Source of the DNA: Bacteroidia bacterium
Lineage (GTDB): Bacteria > Bacteroidota > Bacteroidia > Bacteroidales > Azobacteroidaceae
DNA: 26,796 nucleotides
Assembly (NCBI GenBank): GCA_025996815.1
Contig: BNTT01000030.1
Coordinates: forward strand, 1-26,796
Reading direction: 5' to 3'
In this document: positions 8,170 to 15,410 of the stretch, piece by piece
How positions within the stretch are numbered: the first letter of the stretch is position 1
Layout of the letters: every line of letters starts with the position of its first letter
Translations under genes and position numbers: made by a program
The notes under the pieces: model-generated
Database searches by the model: none
Seen by the model: only the letters and a program-made list of their open reading frames with translations
Told to the model about the DNA's origin: nothing

Positions 8170-8710
8170 TTTTTGCGATAAAGTCTTTCCAGCCGGAATA
8201 TTGCTTCTCCGACTGCGGGCGACCGTTTTGCAGGTGGTGGCAGAGGGCGGCTGCAACGGCATCGGTGGCATCCAATTGGGGCAGGAGGTCTTCTTTGGGG
8301 ATTTTCAAATAGCTTTGCAGCATATAGGAAACCTGCTCTTTGGTGGCGGTTCCGCTGCCTGTAACCGACATTTTTATTTTCAGCGGGGCGTATTCAAAAA
8401 TGGGGATGTCGCGACTGAGTGCCGCCGCCATCGCCACGCCCTGCGCACGTCCGAGTTTGAGCATACTCTGCACGTTTTTCCCGAAAAAGGGGGCTTCGAT
8501 TGCCAATTCGTCGGGCAAAAATTCGTCTATCAGGCTGATGACGCGCTCAAAAATGCGGCGCAGGCGCAGATAGTGGCTGTCGTATTTGTCGAGTTGGAGC
8601 ACGCCCATCGCCAGCAGGTGGGGTTTATTGGTGGTGATGTGGAGCAAACCGTAGCCCATCACGTTCGTGCCCGGGTCGATGCCTAAAATTATTTTGTCTT
8701 TAACTGTCAT
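8147..8710 (-). CDS. ruvC: Crossover junction endodeoxyribonuclease RuvC
   Basis: 187 residues, close to the family's usual length. RuvC cleaves Holliday junctions with RuvAB at the end of homologous recombination. All four catalytic acids are in place: Asp12 in [14 protein letters not shown], Glu72 in [11 protein letters not shown], and Asp147/Asp150 in [28 protein letters not shown] and [14 protein letters not shown] are further family blocks. The ATG follows the relA stop codon with no spacer, and the last 23 bases overlap the TonB receptor start, so translation is likely coupled in both directions. A few extra Lys-rich residues at the C-terminus (KNEKRIKQ) are where the overlap falls. Confidence 0.96.
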   Translation of the reverse strand: MTVKDKIILGIDPGTNVMGYGLLHITTNKPHLLAMGVLQLDKYDSHYLRLRRIFERVISLIDEFLPDELAIEAPFFGKNVQSMLKLGRAQGVAMAAALSRDIPIFEYAPLKIKMSVTGSGTATKEQVSYMLQSYLKIPKEDLLPQLDATDAVAAALCHHLQNGRPQSEKQYSGWKDFIAKNEKRIKQ

Positions 8711-10909
8711 TTAATACCTGTTTATTTGTTTCACGCCCTTCACGCCTTTCAACTTTTTGATGAGGCTGTTGAGCACGGAAGTGTCTGTCAATGAAACGGT
8801 TAGCGTGCCGGAAAAAAGCCCGTCCTGCGAATCGACGTTGATGGAGCGCAGCGACATACCGCTTTCTTTCGCGATGACGGACGTGACGTTGGTAACGATG
8901 CCGATGTCGTCGTTGCCCACGATGCGGAGCGACACCTGATGCCCCGAGCCGGATTTGCCCGACCAGCGCGATTTCACGATGCGGTAGCCGAATTTTTCGC
9001 GCATCTGTAGCGCGTTGGGGCAGTTCACGCGGTGGATTTTGATGCCTTGCGACGACACGAATCCGAAAATTTCGTCGCCGTGAATGGGGTGGCAGCATTT
9101 CGCGAGTTGGTAGTCGATGCCGGTCAGGTTGCTGTCAATCACGAGTTCGTCGGCACTCGTGGAGGTGTCGTTTTGCGGCGCGGGAGCCTCGTAGTTTTCG
9201 ACGCTGCGGTCGGTCTGTTCCACCTCCTGCTCTTTTTTTATCAACTCTATATAGTTGTCAATCACCGTATTAACGTCTAATTGCTCCTTGGCGATGGCAA
9301 CATAAAAATCGGTTACGGTTTTGTAGCCCTTCTTTTTGATGAGGCGCGAGAGCACGCCGTCGTCGGCATCAATCTTGCGATTTTTGAAGCGGCGTTGCAG
9401 CAGTTCTTTTGCCAAATCCACCTGCTGCGTCGCCATTTCTTTCAGCGATTGCTTGATTTTGAGGCGGGCGCGGCTACTCACCACGATGTTCAGCCAGTCC
9501 TGCTTGGGCATCTGATTGGGCGAGGTCTGAATATCAACCTGGTCGCCGCTTTGCAATTTATATTTGATGGGCACATTCTTGCCGTTGACCTTGGCAGACA
9601 CGCATTTGGAGCCGACTTTGGTGTGAATCGCAAACGCGAAATCGAGCACCGTAGCCCCCTGTGGCAACTTGAAGAGGTCGCCTTTGGGCGTGAACACAAC
9701 AATTTCGTCGTCGTAAAGCCCCATCTTAAATTCGTCAATCAGTTCCGTCGATGTATTTTCCTGATGTTCGAGCACCTCGCGCACGTTCGTCAGCCAGTCA
9801 TCCAGACCGCTCTCGCCCTTCACGCCCTTATATTTCCAGTGGGCAGCCAGCCCCTTCTCGGCGATTTCGTCCATCCGCTTGCTGCGAATTTGCACCTCCA
9901 CCCACCGCCCGCCGGGACCCATCACCGTGGTGTGCAGCGACTCGTAGCCGTTGCTCTTAGGCACCGACAGCCAGTCTTTCAGCCGCGAAGGATTGGGCTG
10001 ATACATATCCGTAACCACCGAATAGACCTGCCAGCATTCACTTTTTTCCCTCTCACGCGGCGTATCCAAAACGATGCGGATAGCAAACAAATCGTAAATC
10101 TTCTCGAACTCGATTTTTTGCTTGAGCAACTTGTTGTTGATAGAATGGATGGATTTGGTGCGCCCCTTGATGTCGAAATTCAGACCCAAAGCCGTGAGTT
10201 TTTCCTTCAGCGGCGCAATGAATTGGGTGTTATAGGCATCACGGGCAGCCTTCGTGGCGTTCAGTTTTTGCTTGATGAAATCAAACGCCTCGCGGTCGCG
10301 AAATTTCAGCGACAAATCTTCCAGTTCCGACTTGATTTTATACAGCCCCAACTTGTGCGAAAGCGGCGCATATAAATAGGACGCCTCGGCGGCAATCTGC
10401 AAGCGATGTTCCTCATTCTCAATGTGTTTTGCCACGCGCATCAGATAGAGCCGCTCGGCAATCATAATCAGCACCACGCGCACATCCTCGGCAAACGAAA
10501 TGAGCAGCGTGCGAAAATGCTCGTTGTGAATCGCGGCATTTTTCTTGTAGAGTTGCTGCGTCTTAATCAGCCCCCCAATGATGCCGGCGGTGTCTTTGCC
10601 AAACAGTTTTTCGACCTCCGCCACCGCACACAACTCCGCAGCCACCGGCGGAGCCAGCCACACCGCCAGCACGGACGCGCGCTTCACGCCAATTTCGTCC
10701 AACACAATCAGGCTGGTCTGCAAAGTGCGCAGCAACACATTCAGCCCATACAAATCGCGCCCATAGCCCCCCTGCGCCACAGCCTCGCCCACGATTTTCC
10801 GGAGTTTCCGCCTGTCATCGGGCAAGGCAAGCCCCTCAACGCTGTCCAACAATCGCCGATATGCCCGCAGAAACTCCGCCCGCTCATCTTTATTAAGTTT
10901 GCCTTCCAT
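8711..10909 (-). CDS. relA: RelA/SpoT family (p)ppGpp synthetase with degenerate hydrolase domain
   Basis: 732 residues from MEGKLNKDER; the open frame extends 36 codons further but those lie upstream of the promoter box. Domains in order: pseudo-hydrolase (about 40-170), synthetase (about 230-365), TGS (about 402-462, VVFTPKGDLFKLPQGATVLD), a helical/CC region, and ACT at the end. In the hydrolase part the HDxxED metal motif is replaced by WLAPPVAAE (84-92), and the later LADRLHNMRT block reads IAERLYLMRV, so ppGpp hydrolysis is almost certainly lost. The synthetase side is intact: Asp273 in IYDLFAIRIVLD, RLKDWLSVPKSNGYESLHTT (RxKD loop), and VEVQIRS with Glu338. This fits the RelA-like member of the RelA/Rel pair in Bacteroidales. 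First gene of the relA-ruvC-receptor-hmuY run. Confidence 0.93.
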   Translation of the reverse strand: MEGKLNKDERAEFLRAYRRLLDSVEGLALPDDRRKLRKIVGEAVAQGGYGRDLYGLNVLLRTLQTSLIVLDEIGVKRASVLAVWLAPPVAAELCAVAEVEKLFGKDTAGIIGGLIKTQQLYKKNAAIHNEHFRTLLISFAEDVRVVLIMIAERLYLMRVAKHIENEEHRLQIAAEASYLYAPLSHKLGLYKIKSELEDLSLKFRDREAFDFIKQKLNATKAARDAYNTQFIAPLKEKLTALGLNFDIKGRTKSIHSINNKLLKQKIEFEKIYDLFAIRIVLDTPREREKSECWQVYSVVTDMYQPNPSRLKDWLSVPKSNGYESLHTTVMGPGGRWVEVQIRSKRMDEIAEKGLAAHWKYKGVKGESGLDDWLTNVREVLEHQENTSTELIDEFKMGLYDDEIVVFTPKGDLFKLPQGATVLDFAFAIHTKVGSKCVSAKVNGKNVPIKYKLQSGDQVDIQTSPNQMPKQDWLNIVVSSRARLKIKQSLKEMATQQVDLAKELLQRRFKNRKIDADDGVLSRLIKKKGYKTVTDFYVAIAKEQLDVNTVIDNYIELIKKEQEVEQTDRSVENYEAPAPQNDTSTSADELVIDSNLTGIDYQLAKCCHPIHGDEIFGFVSSQGIKIHRVNCPNALQMREKFGYRIVKSRWSGKSGSGHQVSLRIVGNDDIGIVTNVTSVIAKESGMSLRSINVDSQDGLFSGTLTVSLTDTSVLNSLIKKLKGVKGVKQINRY

Positions 10910-10919
10910 TTGGATAGCA

Positions 10920-10927
10920 CAAAGGTA
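10920..10927 (-). promoter_or_regulatory. -7 box (TACCTTTG) of the relA-ruvC-receptor-hmuY run
   Basis: CAAAGGTA on the plus strand, with CAAT (ATTG on the minus strand, 3 of 4 match to TTTG) at 10947-10950 after a 19-base spacer. Only 10 bases lie between the box and the relA ATG, so the leader should be a handful of bases long. Confidence 0.7.
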
Positions 10928-11034
10928 ATGATTTTTGCAGAATAAACAATACAAAAAAATCGGTACACAGGTTAAACGCATCAAAATTGGTTCTACTGGT
11001 TGGAAACAAAATAGCAATATTACAAAAAAAATCG

Positions 11035-11042
11035 TACCTTTG
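11035..11042 (+). promoter_or_regulatory. -7 box (TACCTTTG) of the ABC exporter gene
   Basis: Matches TAnnTTTG, 24 bases before the ATG at 11067. It is divergent from the relA promoter within a 157-base intergenic region. No clear -33 TTTG. Confidence 0.65.
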
Positions 11043-11066
11043 CCCGCTCAATAGAAAAAACAAAAA

Positions 11067-12908
11067 ATGAGGGATTTTTTTCAATTATTGCGGCGATTTG
11101 TGCCGCCTTACAAGAAATATCTGGGTCTGAATATTCTGATGACGGTGCTTTCGGGGCTTCTGACGCTGGTTTCGTTTGGTGCCCTGATACCTATTCTAAA
11201 TATTTTGTTCAAAATCGAGACGCCCGATGTGAGCGGCTATTTGCCGCTGGATTGGGAGCACTTCTCGATTGATTCGTTCAAAGCGGTGTTGCAAAACAAT
11301 TTGAATATGTTTATTACGGACTCCATGCAAGCGCACGGAGGCACTTATATCCTGATTATTTTGGGGATTTTTCTGATTATTACAACTTTTTTTCGGACGG
11401 CGGCAATGTATTATGCCTCCTATTTTATGATTCCGCTGCGCACGGGCGTGGTGCGCGACATTCGCAATCAAATCAATGAAAAAATAATCTCACTGCCGCT
11501 TTCTTTTTTCTCCGAAGAGCGCAAAGGGGACATTCTCGCGCGTATTTCGGGCGATGTGAACGAGGTGGAAAGTTCGGTGATGAGTTCGCTGGATATGCTG
11601 TTTAAAAATCCGATTTACATTATTCTTTACCTCGTCGGAATGTTTTTGATTAGTTGGCAACTCACTCTGTTTGTGCTCGTTATGCTTCCAATAGCGGGCT
11701 ATGTTATGGGGCAAGTAGGCAAAAACCTGAGACGCAGTTCGGCTGATGGACAGCGGCAATGGGGCAATCTGATGTCGCAAATCGAAGAAACGCTCGGCGG
11801 GCTGCGTATCATCAAGGCTTTCAACGCCGAACGGAAAATTGAGGAGCGTTTTCGCAGGACGAATGAGCAGTTTAGGCACACGACTATGCGGATTTTTCGC
11901 CGTCAGCAGTTGGCACACCCGATGAGCGAATTGCTGGGCATCATCACGGTTGCAATAGTGCTGTGGTATGGTGGCTCACTGATTTTGTCGGACAACAGCT
12001 CGATAGAGGCGAGTTCATTCATGTATTATTTGACGATTTTCTATATGATTATCAACCCCGCCAAAGACTTGTCGAGAGCCGCCTATTCCGTTCAAAAAGG
12101 GCTGGCGTCGATGGCGCGCGTGGACAAAATTTTGATGGCAGAAACCAATATCACCGACCCGATAGCACCGAAACCAATCGGGCTGAACGAACAAATCAAC
12201 TACCACGATATTTGGTTTCGCTACAAGGAAAATTGGGTGCTGAAAGGCGTGAATTTGACCATCTCCAAGGGGAAAACCATCGCGCTGGTGGGTCAATCCG
12301 GCTCCGGCAAATCCACGATGGTCGATTTGCTGCCCCGCTTCTACGATATTGAAAAGGGCAACATCACGATTGACGGCACAGACATCAGGGATGCCAAGGT
12401 GCACGACGTGCGCCAACTGATGGGTATCGTCAATCAGGAAGCCATCCTTTTCAACGACACTTTTTTCAACAACATCGCCTTTGGCGTCGCCAATGCCACG
12501 CCGGAGGATGTCGCCGCCGCCGCCAAAGTTGCCAACGCCTACGAATTTATCGTGGCAACCGCCGACGGCTTCGACACCAACATCGGCGACCGCGGCTGCA
12601 AACTGTCGGGCGGACAGCGGCAACGCCTCAGCATCGCCCGCGCCGTGCTGAAAAACCCGCCCATCCTCATCCTCGACGAAGCCACCTCCGCCTTAGACAC
12701 CGAATCGGAACGCCTCGTGCAGGATGCGCTGGAAAAACTGATGCAAAACCGCACCACCATCATCATCGCCCACCGCCTCTCCACCATCCGAAACGCCAAC
12801 CTGATTTGCGTGATGCACGAAGGCGAAATCGTGGAACGCGGCACGCACGACGAACTCATCGCCCTCAATGGCTATTATTCGCGCCTCTGCGCAATGCAAT
12901 CGTTTTGA
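11067..12908 (+). CDS. ABC exporter, fused permease and ATPase (MsbA/lipid-exporter type)
   Basis: 613 residues, the usual size of a half-transporter that works as a homodimer. The N-terminal half (about 15-330) has six hydrophobic membrane segments, for example LTLVSFGALIPILNILF, YILIILGIFLIITTFF and PIYIILYLVGMFLISWQLTLFVLVMLPIAG. The ATPase half has Walker A GQSGSGKST (409-417), signature LSGGQRQRLSIARA (about 513), Walker B ILILDEAT, and the H-loop in IIIAHRLST. Family members flip lipid A core, phospholipid or drugs across the inner membrane; the substrate cannot be read from sequence. It stands alone, with its own promoter, divergent from relA. A lipid A role would fit lpxK being present in the window, but the two are not linked. 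Confidence 0.93.
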   Translation: MRDFFQLLRRFVPPYKKYLGLNILMTVLSGLLTLVSFGALIPILNILFKIETPDVSGYLPLDWEHFSIDSFKAVLQNNLNMFITDSMQAHGGTYILIILGIFLIITTFFRTAAMYYASYFMIPLRTGVVRDIRNQINEKIISLPLSFFSEERKGDILARISGDVNEVESSVMSSLDMLFKNPIYIILYLVGMFLISWQLTLFVLVMLPIAGYVMGQVGKNLRRSSADGQRQWGNLMSQIEETLGGLRIIKAFNAERKIEERFRRTNEQFRHTTMRIFRRQQLAHPMSELLGIITVAIVLWYGGSLILSDNSSIEASSFMYYLTIFYMIINPAKDLSRAAYSVQKGLASMARVDKILMAETNITDPIAPKPIGLNEQINYHDIWFRYKENWVLKGVNLTISKGKTIALVGQSGSGKSTMVDLLPRFYDIEKGNITIDGTDIRDAKVHDVRQLMGIVNQEAILFNDTFFNNIAFGVANATPEDVAAAAKVANAYEFIVATADGFDTNIGDRGCKLSGGQRQRLSIARAVLKNPPILILDEATSALDTESERLVQDALEKLMQNRTTIIIAHRLSTIRNANLICVMHEGEIVERGTHDELIALNGYYSRLCAMQSF

Positions 12909-12923
12909 TATTAAAAAAATTAC

Positions 12924-12931
12924 TACCTTTG
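12924..12931 (+). promoter_or_regulatory. -7 box (TACCTTTG) of the metallophosphoesterase gene
   Basis: Lies 16 bases after the ABC gene stop codon and 33 bases before the ATG at 12965. A TTTG at 12904-12907 is spaced 16 bases away, shorter than the usual 19-21, so only the -7 box is claimed. Confidence 0.6.
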
Positions 12932-12964
12932 CACTATAACAAAAAAAATAAAAATTATTAAACA

Positions 12965-14125
12965 ATGGTCTTTTTTATAGGTGTATTTATAATATTCATG
13001 GCAGTCAATGCCTACTTGTTTCTTCGCGGTTGGAAAGTTATGAAAACGACCGCTCGCCCTGCGAAGACAGTTTATTGTGTCGTGTTTGCGGTGCTGGCTT
13101 TGTCATTTTTGGTGGCGATGCTGGGCAGAAATGTGCTGCTGATTGGATTGCAGAAAGTTCTGTACGACATTGGGACGGTTTGGATGGGCTATATGCTGTA
13201 TCTGACGATGTATTTTGTGCTGACAGACCTGATTCTTTGGGTAATAAAGGGTAAAAGGTGGAAGGTGGAAGGTGCAGGGCGTTGTGCGCAGGTTGTTTCC
13301 GGCTATGCGCTCGTTTCGGTGCTCCTCCTGTATGGTAATTATCAATTCAATCATCCGAAAATAGTTGAAACAGAGGTTGTTGTGCAGAAGGGGATGGCGG
13401 GTCAAGCCCGCAATGACACTGCCCTTTGCGGGACGAACCGGCAGACGCTGAAAATTGTGGCAGTGAGCGACCTGCATCTGGGCGTTCAGATAGACAAAAA
13501 GCGATTGCAAAAGTATGTGCAACTTATCAATGCGCAGCAACCGGATGCCATTTTCATTGCCGGCGACCTCGTTGATAACAATGTGTTGCCACTGACTCTC
13601 GAACACATGGAAGAAGAAATCAATCAGTTGCAAGCCCCTCTGGGCGTGTATTTCTGCCTCGGCAACCATGAATACATGAGTGGAATTGACAACTGCAAAG
13701 AATTTTTGGCAAAAACGAACATGACGGTGCTCATCGACAATGCCGCAATGATGACCGAAAACATCCAAATCATTGGGCGCGATGACATCAAAAAGGGTAA
13801 TCGCCCCCGAAAATCGCTGGCAGATATTCAGGAGATTGCGGGTCAAGCCCGCAATGACATGACCACAATCGTGCTCGACCACGAGCCGTATAATTTGGAA
13901 GAAGCAGAGGCGGCAGGCATTGACCTGCAATTTTCGGGACACACACACGATGGGCAACTTTTCCCCTTCAATCTTCTCGTCGGAAACCTCTTTGAGGTCA
14001 GTTATGGCCACAAACAGAAGGGCGCGACCAATATCTTCGTCACTTCCGGCTTGGGCTTGTGGGGTCCGCCTTTCCGCATCGGCACGCAGTCCGAAATCGT
14101 GGTGGTGCGGTTAGTGATTGTCTAA
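12965..14125 (+). CDS. Membrane metallophosphoesterase (YkuE-like) carrying in-frame repeat inserts
   Basis: 386 residues. Residues 1-130 hold four to five membrane segments (VFFIGVFIIFMAVNAYLFL, VYCVVFAVLALSFLVAM, YMLYLTMYFVLTDLILWVI, SGYALVSVLLLYG); the catalytic domain from about 160 faces outward. Calcineurin-like metal motifs are all present: VSDLHLG, GDLVD, GNHEYM, DHEPYNL and SGHTHDGQ. Relatives hydrolyse phosphoesters such as UDP-diacylglucosamine or phospholipids; this substrate is unknown. Three segments look foreign and keep the frame: GKRWKVEGAG (about 95-104), MAGQARNDT (144-152) and IAGQARNDM (291-299). The last two come from near-identical 24-base palindromic DNA and fall in loops, outside the metal motifs, so activity may survive. 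Confidence 0.9.
   Translation: MVFFIGVFIIFMAVNAYLFLRGWKVMKTTARPAKTVYCVVFAVLALSFLVAMLGRNVLLIGLQKVLYDIGTVWMGYMLYLTMYFVLTDLILWVIKGKRWKVEGAGRCAQVVSGYALVSVLLLYGNYQFNHPKIVETEVVVQKGMAGQARNDTALCGTNRQTLKIVAVSDLHLGVQIDKKRLQKYVQLINAQQPDAIFIAGDLVDNNVLPLTLEHMEEEINQLQAPLGVYFCLGNHEYMSGIDNCKEFLAKTNMTVLIDNAAMMTENIQIIGRDDIKKGNRPRKSLADIQEIAGQARNDMTTIVLDHEPYNLEEAEAAGIDLQFSGHTHDGQLFPFNLLVGNLFEVSYGHKQKGATNIFVTSGLGLWGPPFRIGTQSEIVVVRLVIV
13254..13274 (+). repeat. Short tandem GGTGGAA-type repeat inside the metallophosphoesterase gene
   Basis: Three successive units of about 7 bases (AAGGTGG, AAGGTGG, AAGGTGC) encode the charged stretch KRWKVEGAG between a membrane helix and the next. The unit is like the AAGGTGAA/AAGGTGGA strings often seen between Bacteroidota genes, so it may be an inserted intergenic repeat. 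Confidence 0.5.
13394..13417 (+). repeat. Palindromic repeat copy 1, in frame in the metallophosphoesterase gene
   Basis: Encodes MAGQARND. It matches 13835-13858 at 23 of 24 bases. The core GCGGGTCAAGCCCGC is an inverted repeat with arms GCGGG and CCCGC around a TCAAG loop. Confidence 0.8.
13835..13858 (+). repeat. Palindromic repeat copy 2, in frame in the metallophosphoesterase gene
   Basis: Encodes IAGQARND. ATTGCGGG and CCCGCAAT form perfect 8-base arms around TCAAG. It has the same orientation as copy 1 and the same reading frame. Confidence 0.8.
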
Positions 14126-14160
14126 AAATAATTATTTTGTAAATTAAAAATTTTAATGTT

Positions 14161-15408
14161 ATGGCAACAATTAAACCATTTAGGGGTATTCGCCCTGTGA
14201 AACAGTTCGTAACTGACATTGTTTCACGTCCTTACGATGTTTTGAGTTCGGAAGAAGCGCGTGCTGAGGCGGCGGGCAATGAGAAATCTTTGTACCGGAT
14301 TATCAAGCCGGAGATTGATTTTCCGGTCGGAAAAGACGAGCACGATGCCGATGTGTATGCGAAAGCGGCTGAAAATTTCAAACTTTTTCGCGACAAAGGC
14401 TGGCTGAAGCAGGACGCGACGGAAAATTATTACATCTATGCGCAAACAATGGACGGGCGCACGCAATACGGCTTGGTCGTTGGCTCCTATGTGCCTGATT
14501 ATCTGACCGGTGCGATAAAAAAGCACGAACTGACGCGCAAGGATAAGGAGGAAGACCGGATGAAGCACGTGCGCGTGAACAATGCCAACATCGAGCCGGT
14601 GTTTTTCGCCTATCCCAAAAATCCCGCGCTGGATGCCATCGTGAAGGCGGAAACAAAAAAAACACCCGAATACGATTTTGTGTCCGCCGATGGTATTGGG
14701 CACACGTTTTGGGTGATTGACGATGCGGCGACCATCCAACGCATCACGGCACTTTTTGCGGATATACCTTATTTGTATATCGCAGACGGGCATCACCGCT
14801 CGGCGGCGGCGGCTCTGGTTGGCTCGGAAAAGGCGCAGCAAAACCCTCACCACACGGGCAAGGAGGAGTACAACTATTTTATGGCGGTGTGTTTCCCCGA
14901 AAATCAACTGAGAATAATGGACTACAACCGTTTGGTGAAGGACTTGAACGGGCTGTCGAATGCCGATTTCTTGGCGGAATTGGCAACGGATTTCACCATC
15001 ACAGATAGAGGCGAGGCAATTTACCACCCGTCGCGCCTCCACAATTTTGCGCTGTATCTCAACAACAAACATTGGTATTCGCTGGACGCGAAGCCCGGCA
15101 CCTACAACGACAGCGACCCCATCGGCGTGCTGGACGTAACCATCTCGTCTAATCTCATCCTCGACAAACTGCTGGGAATGAAAGACTTGCGCACCGACAA
15201 GCGGGTCGATTTCGTCGGCGGGCTGCGCGGATTGGGCGAACTCAAAAAGCGCGTAGACAGCGGCGAAATGGCAGCCGCCCTCGCCCTCTATCCCGTGTCG
15301 ATGAAGCAGTTGATTGACATCGCCGATTCGGGCAATATTATGCCGCCGAAGACCACGTGGTTTGAGCCAAAGCTGCGGTCGGGGCTGGTAATACATTCAT
15401 TGGATTGA
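14161..15408 (+). CDS. DUF1015 family protein
   Basis: 415 residues. The start MATIKPFRGIRPVKQFVTDIVSRPYDV is the standard opening of DUF1015 proteins (FRGxRP ... PYDV), and the mid-protein block YIADGHHRSAAAALVG is the family's most conserved stretch. No signal peptide or membrane segment, so it is cytoplasmic. The biochemical role is unknown; in many Bacteroidetes the gene sits near serine biosynthesis genes (serA/serC), which are not present here. The ATG begins 35 bases after the metallophosphoesterase stop, and the stop is 2 bases before tamL, so the two downstream genes probably share a transcript. No clear TAnnTTTG box is seen in the short gap upstream. Confidence 0.9.
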   Translation: MATIKPFRGIRPVKQFVTDIVSRPYDVLSSEEARAEAAGNEKSLYRIIKPEIDFPVGKDEHDADVYAKAAENFKLFRDKGWLKQDATENYYIYAQTMDGRTQYGLVVGSYVPDYLTGAIKKHELTRKDKEEDRMKHVRVNNANIEPVFFAYPKNPALDAIVKAETKKTPEYDFVSADGIGHTFWVIDDAATIQRITALFADIPYLYIADGHHRSAAAALVGSEKAQQNPHHTGKEEYNYFMAVCFPENQLRIMDYNRLVKDLNGLSNADFLAELATDFTITDRGEAIYHPSRLHNFALYLNNKHWYSLDAKPGTYNDSDPIGVLDVTISSNLILDKLLGMKDLRTDKRVDFVGGLRGLGELKKRVDSGEMAAALALYPVSMKQLIDIADSGNIMPPKTTWFEPKLRSGLVIHSLD

Positions 15409-15410
15409 TT

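Noticed and set aside
8170..8271. Longer N-terminus for the TonB receptor
   Set aside because: It would put about 34 non-hydrophobic residues before the signal peptide and lies wholly inside ruvC.
9281..10375. Long plus-strand frame (364 codons) antisense to relA
   Set aside because: RelA motifs fix the coding strand; the antisense product is low-complexity and unlike any family.
12904..12931. Full -33/-7 promoter before the metallophosphoesterase gene
   Set aside because: The TTTG is 16 bases from the -7 box, outside the usual 19-21; only the -7 box is kept.
14224..15396. Minus-strand frame of 390 codons across the DUF1015 gene
   Set aside because: DUF1015 signatures (FRGIRP, YIADGHHRSAAA) set the plus strand; the opposite frame is a shadow.
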